Source: a virus
IMG/VR virus record: IMGVR_UViG_3300042473_000483
Span: 1 to 26,058 of that record
Direction: 5' to 3' (one strand)
DNA length: 26,058 nucleotides
Positions within the stretch are counted from its first letter, which is position 1. Every line of letters starts with the position of its first letter. The position numbers and the translations under genes are program-made. Under the pieces are notes generated by a model. It was given only the letters and a program-made list of their open reading frames with translations, was not told where the DNA came from and did no database searches. Positions 1 through 6,274 of this stretch are shown here, piece by piece.

Positions 1-753
1 CAAATGATTGACGAGCACTTGGACGGCGAAGGTGACGGCGACGGAGATCAAGAAGGTGAAGGCAAGGGTCGCCCCCGACTCAGCGCCGAGGACAAGCAGG
101 CCATCAAGGACGAGATCAAAGAAGCCATGCTGGCGGCTGCCGCTACTGTGGACGGTGCTGGCAACTTGCCCGCAGGCGTCAAGCGCCTGATTCAGCAACT
201 TACAGAACCCCAGTTGAACTGGCGTGAGATTTTGCGCATGAATCTGGAAAGCACAATCAAAGCCGACTACACATGGATGCGGGCCAGCCGCAAAGGTTGG
301 CACATGGATGCTGTCATGCCCGGACAAAAGCCCGACGAAATGATTGATGTTGCTGTGATGCTGGATGCATCGGGCTCAATCAGCCAGGACATGCTGAGAG
401 ACTTTTTGAGTGAAATCCAGGGCATCATGGACTCGTTCCCGTCATACAAGATTCATGTGGCAACGTTTGACACTGACTGCTACAACCCTGCGCAATATGA
501 CTCGGACAATCTTGACAGCATGATTGACTACGAAGTGTCTGGTGGTGGCGGTACTGATTTTGATTGTATCTTTACCTACTTGAAAGATCAAGAGATCACA
601 CCACGCCGACTCATCGTGTTCACAGACGGCTACCCGTTTGGTTCATGGGGTGATGCCGAGTACTGCGACACCACTTGGATCTTGCATGGCACCACAACCA
701 TTGTTCCACCCTGGGGCACACATGCCTACTATGACGAGAGCAAACAAGATTGA
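1..753 (+). CDS. VWA/MIDAS-domain protein (DUF2201-like), 5' end cut by window
   Basis: C-terminal part of a von Willebrand A-type protein. Counting from the first ATG (base 4), an acidic Gly/Asp/Glu-rich linker covers residues 3-24, an Ala/Lys-rich helix about 27-50, and the VWA domain about 113-245. The metal-ion-dependent adhesion site is complete: DASGSIS at 121-127, the Thr in GGGGTD at 180-185, and Asp208 in FTDGY. This layout matches the C-terminal half of phage and bacterial 'putative metallopeptidase/VWA' (DUF2201-type) proteins, which often pair with a MoxR-type AAA ATPase. That partner would lie upstream and is not visible. The frame stays open to base 1 and the family is usually longer, so the true start is probably outside the window. 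The role is likely chaperone-like remodelling of a protein complex, by analogy only. Confidence 0.8.
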   Translation, partial: QMIDEHLDGEGDGDGDQEGEGKGRPRLSAEDKQAIKDEIKEAMLAAAATVDGAGNLPAGVKRLIQQLTEPQLNWREILRMNLESTIKADYTWMRASRKGWHMDAVMPGQKPDEMIDVAVMLDASGSISQDMLRDFLSEIQGIMDSFPSYKIHVATFDTDCYNPAQYDSDNLDSMIDYEVSGGGGTDFDCIFTYLKDQEITPRRLIVFTDGYPFGSWGDAEYCDTTWILHGTTTIVPPWGTHAYYDESKQD

Positions 754-764
754 GGAGTGCCGGA

Positions 765-974
765 ATGAACGAACGAATTCAAGCTCTTGCAGATGAGGCT
801 ACTTGTTTCAAAGAAGGCCTTACTGAAGGATTATACGACATTGAAATTTTTGACAAAGAAAAGTTCGCCCTGTTGATTGTGAGAGACAACATCCAGACCC
901 TGCGCGGCAATGGTTATGATGATGCCGCACAAGTTTTGCAGGACATACACTTTGGAATTGAGGATCCAGTATGA
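765..974 (+). CDS. Small conserved phage protein, MNERI family, copy 1
   Basis: A 69-residue soluble protein of unknown function. The frame opens at 750, but I chose the ATG at 765 because a GAGGAG ribosome site lies at 752-757 and because this start lines up with the next gene. It begins MNERIQALADEAT and contains IFDKEKFALLIV in the middle. The next gene has the same order (MNERIREIAEQAT, then SFDKEKFAELIV), so the two are tandem paralogues. Small proteins of this type, with a FDKEKFAELIV core, recur in aquatic T4-like phage genomes as hypothetical proteins. Its stop overlaps the next start (ATGA at 971-974), so the pair is probably translationally coupled. Confidence 0.75.
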   Translation: MNERIQALADEATCFKEGLTEGLYDIEIFDKEKFALLIVRDNIQTLRGNGYDDAAQVLQDIHFGIEDPV

Positions 975-1081
975 ACGAACGAATTAGAGAAATTGCTGAA
1001 CAGGCCACTGTCTATCACAATGGTGGGCTTGGTACTGAGATTGAGTCTTTTGACAAAGAAAAGTTCGCCGAGTTGATTGTG
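848..1081. repeat. Direct repeat within the tandem paralogues
   Basis: The segments at about 848-881 and 1048-1081 share TTTTGACAAAGAAAAGTTCG and then, after two or three differing bases, GTTGATTGTGA. The offset is exactly 200 bases. A second shared segment is ATGAACGAACGAATT at 765 and 971, and there the offset is 206. Both repeats lie in coding sequence. They are best read as the footprint of a tandem gene duplication. Confidence 0.85.
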
Positions 1082-1180
1082 AAGGAATGTATGAATGTTT
1101 TAGATCCAGGTGAGCATCAATTGATAGCACGTTTTCAAGCAAGGAAATGGTTAGCAGAACATTTTGGAGTTGCGGAATGA
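971..1180 (+). CDS. Small conserved phage protein, MNERI family, copy 2
   Basis: A 69-residue paralogue of the preceding gene. It starts at the ATG overlapping the upstream stop, with GAGGA at 960-964 as ribosome site. The N-terminus (MNERIREIAEQAT) and the core (FDKEKFAELIVKEC) match copy 1. The two genes share a near-identical DNA segment exactly 200 bases apart (about 848-881 and 1048-1081), which indicates recent duplication or gene conversion. The C-terminus, ending AEHFGVAE, is absent from copy 1. It reappears fused directly to the N-terminus in the mini-ORF at 2127. Function unknown. The stop overlaps the next start (ATGA, 1177-1180). Confidence 0.78.
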   Translation: MNERIREIAEQATVYHNGGLGTEIESFDKEKFAELIVKECMNVLDPGEHQLIARFQARKWLAEHFGVAE

Positions 1181-1554
1181 CCAATGAAATCACAACAGAA
1201 ATGCTGGACCGCAAGACGGCATGGTGTGAGCAAAACGCATTTTGGGGCCGAGATTCTGCCATACAGCGTATGCAGGATTTCTACTACGAGAAAAAACGGG
1301 ACAGTGTGGATCAAGATTGGCCTGAAAGTTTTAATGGAGTTGATCTTGCCAAAATATTGAATGTGGAACGTGTGAGTTATAGAATCTACTATAGCCGAGA
1401 TAATCTTACATTGAGAGTGTTTGTGTTCCGTGCCCACTGCACCAGGTCCGAAGAGCGCGAGCTGTTGGCGTTGGGATTTGTACATGCACAAGACGGCGAC
1501 ACTGAAAATATACCTGACCACCCAGTAGAAAAAGTTGAAGGAGTTGAAGAATGA
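1177..1554 (+). CDS. Hypothetical phage protein, 125 residues
   Basis: I do not recognise this protein. The frame is open from 1147, but the start at 1177 is preferred: it forms an ATGA overlap with the upstream stop and has GGAG at 1166-1169 seven bases before it. The protein begins MTNEITTEML. It is rich in Arg, Glu and aromatic residues, with a likely beta-rich centre (VERVSYRIYYSRDNLTLRVF) and a short acidic tail. It has no signal peptide and no membrane segment. It sits in a coupled string of small accessory genes, and its stop overlaps the next start. Confidence 0.7.
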   Translation: MTNEITTEMLDRKTAWCEQNAFWGRDSAIQRMQDFYYEKKRDSVDQDWPESFNGVDLAKILNVERVSYRIYYSRDNLTLRVFVFRAHCTRSEERELLALGFVHAQDGDTENIPDHPVEKVEGVEE

Positions 1555-1856
1555 CACACAATCACAATCTGTTATGTCAAACAAGGTCCTTGTACAATGA
1601 ACCATACCATACAGTGAGACCACTGTTGCCTATAAGAATGCAACACGGTGCCAGTATGATTGAGTGGACCGAACAAGCATTTGGTCCTGCAGGTCGAAGA
1701 GTTCGGGGCATTGTGGGACAAACTGTGAAGGTTGAGGAACCCGGTCTTAGATACTATGTGGATCCCACTGCATTTTGGTTTAGAAGCAGTCAAGACCGTG
1801 ACGTTTTTGTTGCACATTGGACCCGGGAGTTGAATCGTGAATATATCTATTGCTAG
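1551..1856 (+). CDS. Hypothetical phage protein, 101 residues
   Basis: Unknown function. The start is supported by a strong AAGGAG ribosome site at 1538-1543 and the ATGA overlap with the upstream gene. The sequence is a soluble, mixed-composition protein. The segment VDPTAFWFRSSQDRDVFVAHW (about residues 70-90) is typical of short sequences that fold as a small alpha/beta domain, but I cannot name a family. The gene ends in TAG, and the following gene starts 20 bases before this stop. Confidence 0.65.
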   Translation: MTHNHNLLCQTRSLYNEPYHTVRPLLPIRMQHGASMIEWTEQAFGPAGRRVRGIVGQTVKVEEPGLRYYVDPTAFWFRSSQDRDVFVAHWTRELNREYIYC

Positions 1857-2130
1857 TGCATCCGTAATGCCTGTACTCAACACCTCTGCCATGGCCGGTC
1901 GCAGAGCTGATAGAAATGAACAACTGGCAGACCAGCATTACGACAAACTTGATGAACACTATGATGTCAAACGTAGTGATTGGCAAAAGAATCGTGCAAG
2001 TTTCCAGGATCATGAAGAGGCAAAATACATTGCAGAAATCAATCAATATCTCAGCCTCAAAAGACGAGTGGAATATGGGTTATATCAATACGGTAAATTT
2101 TTAGGCCACAACTTGGATGTATCTGTATGA
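1837..2130 (+). CDS. Hypothetical phage protein, 97 residues, GTG start
   Basis: Unknown function. The frame opens with GTG at 1837, preceded by GGGAG at 1825-1829. An internal ATG at 1867 is a possible alternative start. The first 20 residues are small and uncharged. The rest is strongly charged and helical (for example ADRNEQLADQHYDKLDEHYD), which suggests an extended helical or coiled-coil protein. The stop overlaps the ATG of the 13-codon ORF at 2127 (ATGA). Confidence 0.6.
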   Translation: MNISIASASVMPVLNTSAMAGRRADRNEQLADQHYDKLDEHYDVKRSDWQKNRASFQDHEEAKYIAEINQYLSLKRRVEYGLYQYGKFLGHNLDVSV

Positions 2131-2168
2131 ACAAACGAATTCGAGAACATTTTGGAGTTAAATCATGA
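2127..2168 (+). pseudogene. 13-codon remnant of the MNERI family, possibly a coupling mini-ORF
   Basis: This ORF reads MNKRIREHFGVKS and stops. Its first seven codons match the N-terminus of the 69-residue gene at 971, and EHFGV matches that protein's C-terminus. The 16 bases AGAACATTTTGGAGTT are identical at 1156-1171 and 2144-2159. It therefore looks like a family member with its middle deleted. It still has ATGA overlaps on both sides, and its GGAG at 2154-2157 is the ribosome site for the next gene at 2165. Translation of the peptide is plausible but unproven. Confidence 0.6.
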
Positions 2169-2341
2169 TTAAAATCATACTGGCATTTTTGTTTGTGTTT
2201 GGTCTAGTCTTTTTTGGTATCAAAGCCGTTAGGAATATGACTGGTCAAGACCAATTGGCATTGACTAAATTGTTGATGTATAGTATAATGTGTGCATTGG
2301 TGACCGTAGTGTCGTTGATTGTAATTGTTGTTTTATTTTAA
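2165..2341 (+). CDS. Small two-helix membrane protein
   Basis: A 58-residue protein with two hydrophobic segments, about residues 3-19 (IILAFLFVFGLVFFGIK) and 38-58, joined by a short polar loop (NMTGQDQ). The start has GGAG seven bases upstream and overlaps the mini-ORF stop. The likely topology is two inner-membrane helices with a small loop. It lies directly before the SPFH lipoprotein gene, which suggests a shared envelope role, but nothing in the sequence fixes a function. A near-consensus promoter (2261-2289) lies inside its coding sequence and would serve the next gene. Confidence 0.7.
   Translation: MIKIILAFLFVFGLVFFGIKAVRNMTGQDQLALTKLLMYSIMCALVTVVSLIVIVVLF
2261..2289 (+). promoter_or_regulatory. 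Sigma70-type promoter for the SPFH lipoprotein gene
   Basis: TTGACT at 2261-2266 (five of six consensus bases) is followed after exactly 17 bases by TATAAT at 2284-2289 (six of six). The predicted transcript start is near 2296, leaving a leader of about 55 bases before the ATG at 2351. The ribosome site is AAGGAAA at 2341-2347. The promoter is wholly inside the upstream small membrane gene. It would let the lipoprotein be made independently, using host RNA polymerase. Confidence 0.6.
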
Positions 2342-2350
2342 AGGAAAAAC

Positions 2351-3145
2351 ATGAAACGTATTTTGACTCTCTCTATTCTTGCAGCCGCTGTTCTTGCCAC
2401 AGGTTGTACTCGTATTGAAACCGGTGAGGTGGGTGTGCGAGTGGGCTTTGACCGCCAGATTCAGCCTGGCGAATTGCTGCCCGGATCATTCAACCAAACC
2501 ATGATTGGTGATGTGCTCACATTCCCTATCAAGGACGTTAATGTCACATTGGAGAACATGACTCCTGTGGCCAAAGACAACTCAACAATGAAAGACTTTG
2601 ATGCTGTGGTTGTGTACAACATCAACCCACAACAAGTGAGTGAATTGTACGCAACCAAGAACAAAAGTTTCCACGCTGAGTTCAAAGGTGACACCTATGT
2701 GATGTACAACTACATTGTGCAAAATGCTCGCAATGCCATTTACAAAGCAGCTCGCAAGTACGAAGCCTTGGACATGGCAGACAATCGCACTGACATGGAA
2801 AACTACATCAAAGAGGAAATTGCTCGCAATCTTGGTGAAGAAAAACTGGATGGTTCAATCACCATCAGTCAGGTGATGATTCGCAATGTGTTGCCCAGCG
2901 ACACAGTGGTTGAGAGTGCCAATGCCTTGGTTCGTAGCAAGAATGAGTTGAAGCAGAAGGAAGTTGAAGTTAAGACTGCCGAAGCAGAAAGCCGACGTAT
3001 GGCAGCACTGGCCAACAACTCAGGTGCAAGTATTGCGTTCATGCAAGCACAGGCCATGTTGAATATCTCTGAAGGTATCAAGAACGGTCAAGTGCAGACC
3101 ATTGTTGTACCTAGCAATTTCAACGCATTAATGATGAACAAGTAA
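2351..3145 (+). CDS. SPFH/prohibitin-like lipoprotein
   Basis: A 264-residue stomatin/prohibitin (SPFH)-type protein. A lipoprotein signal peptide covers residues 1-18, with ATGC as lipobox and Cys19 as the lipidated residue. The SPFH domain follows (about 22-190): GEVGVRVGFDRQIQPGELLPG and a beta-strand series, then helices with NYIKEEIARNLGEEKL. A charged helix (about 190-230, KNELKQKEVEVKTAEAESRR) and an Ala/Met-rich tail close the protein. The family forms ring or cage assemblies on membranes and often protects or regulates membrane proteases. Viral homologues are known but their role is not settled. The ribosome site is AAGGAAA. A strong promoter lies 60-90 bases upstream. Confidence 0.85.
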   Translation: MKRILTLSILAAAVLATGCTRIETGEVGVRVGFDRQIQPGELLPGSFNQTMIGDVLTFPIKDVNVTLENMTPVAKDNSTMKDFDAVVVYNINPQQVSELYATKNKSFHAEFKGDTYVMYNYIVQNARNAIYKAARKYEALDMADNRTDMENYIKEEIARNLGEEKLDGSITISQVMIRNVLPSDTVVESANALVRSKNELKQKEVEVKTAEAESRRMAALANNSGASIAFMQAQAMLNISEGIKNGQVQTIVVPSNFNALMMNK

Positions 3146-3146
3146 T

Positions 3147-3308
3147 ATGTGGGCCTTGATCATTGCACTTACCATGGATGTAGCGCCTTTTGAGATAAAG
3201 TTCACTCAATTGGCTGAGGTCAAAACATATCAAGAATGTAGAGACCTTTCTAAAATATTAAAAGACCGTGGACTAAATGCACACTTGTTTTGTGTACAAC
3301 AACAATGA
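3147..3308 (+). CDS. Small hypothetical protein, possibly exported, 53 residues
   Basis: A 53-residue ORF that starts one base after the lipoprotein stop and overlaps the next gene (ATGA at 3305-3308). The N-terminus is hydrophobic (MWALIIALTMDVAP), then comes a beta-like segment (FEIKFTQLAEVKTYQEC), a helix and a second Cys (Cys31 and Cys49). Short proteins with this order, a hydrophobic start and two Cys around a helix, are common hypothetical phage proteins. It could be secreted to the periplasm with a disulfide. No Shine-Dalgarno site is visible, so translation would depend on coupling. Confidence 0.6.
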   Translation: MWALIIALTMDVAPFEIKFTQLAEVKTYQECRDLSKILKDRGLNAHLFCVQQQ

Positions 3309-3505
3309 CTATAGAAGATTTAGAACACATTTTTCAAAATCAAATTGAAGAAGGTACAACCAAGCTGTACTTTATTCTTAAAGACGGTGATGCTATGACT
3401 GTGATTGAACGTCATCCTGCAGAGGATCTGGAGGGTCTGTTGCCCATGCTATCAAGTTTTCGTTACGCCGGTTCACCTGCTGGCATGCCGAGGTTTACAA
3501 AATGA
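3305..3505 (+). CDS. Small hypothetical phage protein, 66 residues
   Basis: Unknown function. The frame opens at 3290, but the ATG at 3305, which overlaps the upstream stop, gives the natural N-terminus MTIEDLEHIFQNQIEEGTT. That helix is followed by two beta-like strands (KLYFILKDGDAMTVIERH) and a C-terminal segment. The small alpha/beta protein has no export signal. Its stop overlaps a nine-codon ORF at 3502-3531, whose only visible use is to carry translation toward the next gene. Confidence 0.65.
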   Translation: MTIEDLEHIFQNQIEEGTTKLYFILKDGDAMTVIERHPAEDLEGLLPMLSSFRYAGSPAGMPRFTK

Positions 3506-3532
3506 AAACTTATTTGATGTGGAGAGACTGAT

Positions 3533-3778
3533 ATGGGCAACCAGACCCAATACTTTGAACGCACTGGATACCGGCCCGAGTACTCAATAGGCGACAGGGT
3601 ATTCGGTCACTGGAATGGTATTCCTTTTGCAGGTAGTGTGGGCAACGACACCTTGATCAGTCCGGTGCAAGGGCCCAGGATCAGCATACACTTGGATTTG
3701 CCTATTAAATACGAAGGTGTTGTAAAGAATGTCGTAATTGTCAAGCATGAAGATATTAAGCGCATGAAGGAGTTTTAA
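3533..3778 (+). CDS. Small hypothetical phage protein, 81 residues
   Basis: Unknown function. The start ATG at 3533 has GGAGAG at 3521-3526. The sequence is beta-rich with alternating hydrophobic residues (YSIGDRVFGHWNGIPFAGSV, then RISIHLDLPIKYEGVV and NVVIVKHEDIKRM). The opening 'GDRVFGHWNGIPFAGSV' resembles the first strands of SH3-like barrels, but that is a fold guess. It is followed directly by the next gene with no spacer. Confidence 0.65.
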   Translation: MGNQTQYFERTGYRPEYSIGDRVFGHWNGIPFAGSVGNDTLISPVQGPRISIHLDLPIKYEGVVKNVVIVKHEDIKRMKEF

Positions 3779-4000
3779 ATGCCAACAGTGTACACCGAAG
3801 TAGAAGTTGATGTAGATTTAGTAGATTTTGACACAGACGATATCTTGGAAGAACTAGAACGTCGTGGCGCATTGCCTGTGGAACAGCATGGTGATGCCCG
3901 AAACATTGTAGAGCAGATCTACTACCTGCGCAGACAAAGACAACCATACGAGCATTTGATAGATTCGTTGATGTATGCTGTGATGGGACGAATAGTGTGA
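3779..4000 (+). CDS. Conserved acidic phage protein, 73 residues
   Basis: The protein starts MPTVYTEVEVDVDLVDFDTD and continues with DILEELERRG. This opening recurs, in my recollection, in many aquatic T4-like phage genomes as a hypothetical protein. The N-terminal half is strongly acidic, and the C-terminal half is helical and basic (YYLRRQRQPYEHLIDSLMY). AAGGAG at 3767-3772 is a strong ribosome site, and the start directly follows the upstream stop. There is no catalytic motif. The acidic segment could be a protein-binding surface, but no partner is evident. Confidence 0.72.
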   Translation: MPTVYTEVEVDVDLVDFDTDDILEELERRGALPVEQHGDARNIVEQIYYLRRQRQPYEHLIDSLMYAVMGRIV

Positions 4001-4134
4001 TCCAAATTGAATGGTTTGTGTACGGTGCCATGTTTGGATTTGTGGCGCCGTATGCATGGCCCATGATCATTCGTTGCATTGAAGAAGCACGTATAGCACG
4101 TAGAGATTGGCGCAAGAATGACGAACACCATTGA
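3997..4134 (+). CDS. Small membrane-type protein, 45 residues, GTG start
   Basis: A 45-residue ORF starting with GTG in a GTGA overlap with the upstream stop. It reads MIQIEWFVYGAMFGFVAPYA and continues with a hydrophobic stretch, then a basic tail (EEARIARRDWRKNDEHH). It has one likely inner-membrane helix (about residues 5-26) with a cytoplasmic positive tail. No clear ribosome site is present. It overlaps the next gene by 17 bases. The consistent overlap at both ends and the sensible topology support a real gene. Confidence 0.55.
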   Translation: MIQIEWFVYGAMFGFVAPYAWPMIIRCIEEARIARRDWRKNDEHH

Positions 4135-4327
4135 ACAAATCATAAACAGGATCAAGCGCCTGGAACAGTTTATTGTAAAAGTGTCTGTTCCTGAAGGTTT
4201 TGCGTTTTCGGGCGCAGTGCCATTTGATATTGAAATTGCAGGCTCAACGGCCATGGTCACAGTGTGGGCCGCAAGTGAAGCAGAAGCACGACGGCGAGCC
4301 GAAGAGTTCTTCCAAAATACACCATAA
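4118..4327 (+). CDS. Small hypothetical phage protein, 69 residues
   Basis: Unknown function. It has an N-terminal helix (NTIEQIINRIKRLEQFIVKV), a beta-rich centre (GAVPFDIEIAGSTAMVTVWA) and a C-terminal Ala/Glu/Arg helix (ASEAEARRRAEEFFQNT). The start overlaps the upstream 45-residue ORF. The two following bases begin a 37-base gap, the largest in this region, which contains an AT-rich promoter-like element before the gene at 4365. Confidence 0.68.
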   Translation: MTNTIEQIINRIKRLEQFIVKVSVPEGFAFSGAVPFDIEIAGSTAMVTVWAASEAEARRRAEEFFQNTP

Positions 4328-4351
4328 AATATTCCACCAACATTCCGTTGC

Positions 4352-4359
4352 CTTAAATA
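4352..4359 (+). promoter_or_regulatory. Possible T4-like late promoter element
   Basis: CTTAAATA at 4352-4359 matches the T4-type late consensus TATAAATA at six of eight bases and lies in one of the few gaps. A late transcript would begin about six bases after the element, at or next to the A of the ATG at 4365. No Shine-Dalgarno site is present there. The match is weak and AT-rich octamers are common. Confidence 0.3.
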
Positions 4360-4364
4360 TTTAC

Positions 4365-4577
4365 ATGGAAAACGCATCACTTACCCTGGCCGATATGGCA
4401 TCACTCAAAAACTTAATTGAAGCCGCTACAGCACGTGGCGCTTTTCGTGCCAACGAAATGAGCACTGTAGGCAACATCTACGACAAACTAGATGCTTTCT
4501 TAACAGCCACTCAAGCACAATTGGCCGCACAAGCTGAAGCACAATCAGCTGACCCCACACAAGGAGAATCACAATGA
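4365..4577 (+). CDS. Conserved small phage protein, 70 residues
   Basis: The frame extends upstream, but the ATG at 4365 gives the natural start MENASLTLADMASLKNLIEA, after the non-coding gap. The helical protein reads on through ARGAFRANEMSTVGNIYDKL and a Gln/Ala-rich tail. Short proteins with this order (LTLADxxSLKNxIExAxxRGAFxAxE, then VGxIYxKL) are conserved hypothetical proteins of aquatic myoviruses, in my recollection. There is no Shine-Dalgarno site. The stop overlaps the next start (ATGA). Confidence 0.7.
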   Translation: MENASLTLADMASLKNLIEAATARGAFRANEMSTVGNIYDKLDAFLTATQAQLAAQAEAQSADPTQGESQ

Positions 4578-5299
4578 AACACATAGGACGACACGGTGAC
4601 CGCAAGGTTGCAATCATATTTAGAGAACTACCCGGCCAAGAACACATGTGCCTGGTGATTTATCCCGAAACATTACCAACTCATATTCACAATACCATCA
4701 TGACAATTTTGGAATCAGCCCCTGGTCAACAAAGTCCCAACTTGGCAGATGTATTGCATCGTAACTTGTTACCGGATGGTAGAGTTATTTTACAAGCCTT
4801 GCACAACGAAGGCATGTTGAAGAAGATCAACACCAACCAGGTCATTGTTACTCCCACTGCACAAAGCAATGTCAAACTTGACGAACTGAACCGCATTGTG
4901 AAAGAAATGGAATCAGGTGCTGAGGCTCTCAAACGCATGCAGGAACTGGATGCCAACGCTGGCTTTGTAGATCCTGCTACCAAACGCCGAGCAGAAAAAG
5001 CATTCAAAGAAGGGCGCATTGCTGACGCTGAGGCCATAGTAGCACCATTGGTTGCTCCTGCTACTGGTGCATTGGATGACCAATCACTGGCAGCCAACAT
5101 GCTGGCACAGGCCAAGAAAATGGAAATAGACGCCAAAGGCCTGGTTGCCGAAGCAGCTAGAATGAAAAAAGAAGCACAAAAGATGTTTCCTGCTGTGAAC
5201 ATGAAGTCTGCTAAAACTGTGCCTGTGGCCACTGCTGTCGAACCCGCTGCCGCTAAAACACGCAGTCGCAAGAAGGCAGCGGCTGATGCAGTTCAGTGA
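4574..5299 (+). CDS. Conserved phage protein with Ala/Lys-rich C-terminus, 241 residues
   Basis: Function not known. The start has AAGGAG at 4561-4566. The N-terminal part (residues 1-95, beginning MKHIGRHGDRKVAIIFRELP) looks like a compact alpha/beta domain and resembles a conserved hypothetical protein of T4-like aquatic phages. From about residue 100 to 215 it is strongly helical and Ala/Glu/Lys-rich, including AEKAFKEGRIADAEAIVAPL and AAEMKKEAQK-type heptads, so a coiled coil is likely. The tail (AAAKTRSRKKAAADAVQ) is basic and low-complexity, typical of nucleic-acid-binding or flexible tails. It overlaps the next gene by 14 bases. A long shadow ORF on the other strand is explained by the Ala codon pattern. 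Confidence 0.7.
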   Translation: MKHIGRHGDRKVAIIFRELPGQEHMCLVIYPETLPTHIHNTIMTILESAPGQQSPNLADVLHRNLLPDGRVILQALHNEGMLKKINTNQVIVTPTAQSNVKLDELNRIVKEMESGAEALKRMQELDANAGFVDPATKRRAEKAFKEGRIADAEAIVAPLVAPATGALDDQSLAANMLAQAKKMEIDAKGLVAEAARMKKEAQKMFPAVNMKSAKTVPVATAVEPAAAKTRSRKKAAADAVQ

Positions 5300-5588
5300 A
5301 GAGTTCTTGGAACGCTGGGAACACATTATTAATGATGTAGACATCACAGACGTTCCACTTGAGTGCATTAAAAAAGTTGTGGTTAAGTTGCATGGCAAGC
5401 GGCAACGCACCATCAATCTTGACCTGCTACGACGTCAAGGTCTTGACTTCAATGAGATTGAAACTGTAATGTCAAGAACCTTGGCCGATCTGGGTGAGCA
5501 AGTGCGTGACGTTGATTTTATTCTTGACGTTGGTGCCATTGCCACTATTGTGCAACCTGAAACAGACAAACTACTAAAAGACTTATGA
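5286..5588 (+). CDS. Conserved phage protein, 100 residues
   Basis: Unknown function. It starts MQFSEEFLERWEHIINDVDI and continues with TDVPLECIKKVVVKLHGKRQ, then DLLRRQGLDFNEIE and a closing acidic stretch ending ETDKLLKDL. The same order of segments occurs in conserved hypothetical proteins of cyanophages and related myoviruses, as I remember them. It appears next to the 241-residue gene, which may mark a conserved pair. No enzyme motif is present. Starts and stops overlap both neighbours (14 bases upstream, ATGA downstream). Confidence 0.72.
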   Translation: MQFSEEFLERWEHIINDVDITDVPLECIKKVVVKLHGKRQRTINLDLLRRQGLDFNEIETVMSRTLADLGEQVRDVDFILDVGAIATIVQPETDKLLKDL

Positions 5589-6274
5589 ATGTTCGCTTAC
5601 TCAGCTATAGCCAACCTACCAAGGAATTTGCAAGCCAAGGCATTGGCAATGCACAGGAACTCATTGCGTACTGCGCCCGTGTCAGCAATCCCTCCAACCA
5701 ATTCAACACAGACACTAGCGAAAAACTTATCCGGTATCTTGTTCGACACCAGCACTGGAGTCCCCTTGAAATGGTCAGTGCTTGCATGGAAATTACGACA
5801 ACAAGAGATATTGCGCGGCAAATCCTTCGCCACAGAAGTTTCAGCTTCCAAGAGTTTTCGCAACGTTATGCTGATCCAACAAAGGATCTTGAATTCGTAT
5901 TCCGAGAAGCCCGACTGCAAGACCCCAAGAACAGACAGAACAGCATAGAAGTTGTACAAGACAATCCTGAAGCACGTCGACTGGCACAGGACTGGGAACG
6001 TGCTCAAACTAGAGTTAAACTTGCTGCCATTGAAGCCTACAACTGGGCCATTGACAATGGCATTGCCAAGGAACAGGCCCGTGCTGTGTTGCCCGAAGGC
6101 ATGATGTCAAGCCGATTGTACATGAACGGCACATTACGATCATGGATCCACTTTATTGAATTGCGATCAGCCAACGGCACACAAAAAGAACACCAGGAAG
6201 TGGCCCGAGCCTGTGCAGAAGCCATTGCAGCAATCTTTCCAATGGCATCAACATTAGAGATCAACTGTGAATGA
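5585..6274 (+). CDS. thyX: Flavin-dependent thymidylate synthase
   Basis: ThyX makes dTMP from dUMP using methylene-tetrahydrofolate, FAD and NADPH. It supplies thymidylate for phage DNA replication in the cytoplasm. The signature RHRX7SXRY is exact at residues 82-95 (RHRSFSFQEFSQRY), which binds FAD and nucleotide. Other family features are the early helix with ARVSNP (31-36), HWSPLEM (57-63), and the late RSWIHFIELR with HQEV for substrate binding. At 229 residues the length is normal. The ATG overlaps the upstream stop, and its own stop overlaps the next start. Phages commonly carry thyX as an auxiliary nucleotide-metabolism gene. Confidence 0.96.
   Translation: MNVRLLSYSQPTKEFASQGIGNAQELIAYCARVSNPSNQFNTDTSEKLIRYLVRHQHWSPLEMVSACMEITTTRDIARQILRHRSFSFQEFSQRYADPTKDLEFVFREARLQDPKNRQNSIEVVQDNPEARRLAQDWERAQTRVKLAAIEAYNWAIDNGIAKEQARAVLPEGMMSSRLYMNGTLRSWIHFIELRSANGTQKEHQEVARACAEAIAAIFPMASTLEINCE

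Noticed and set aside
1-753. CobT/BchD-type metal chelatase subunit
   Set aside because: The acidic linker plus VWA domain is similar, but no chelatase neighbour is present and the context is phage auxiliary genes. The DUF2201-type assignment is safer.
1135-1623. 162-residue ORF on the minus strand
   Set aside because: It is antisense to three coupled plus-strand genes, and its composition is unlike a real protein, rich in Cys, Phe and His without pattern.
4726-5271. 181-residue ORF on the minus strand
   Set aside because: It is a shadow of the Ala/Lys-rich plus-strand gene, with low-complexity Ala/Ser/Thr composition and no ribosome site. The plus-strand frame has coupling and a strong Shine-Dalgarno site.
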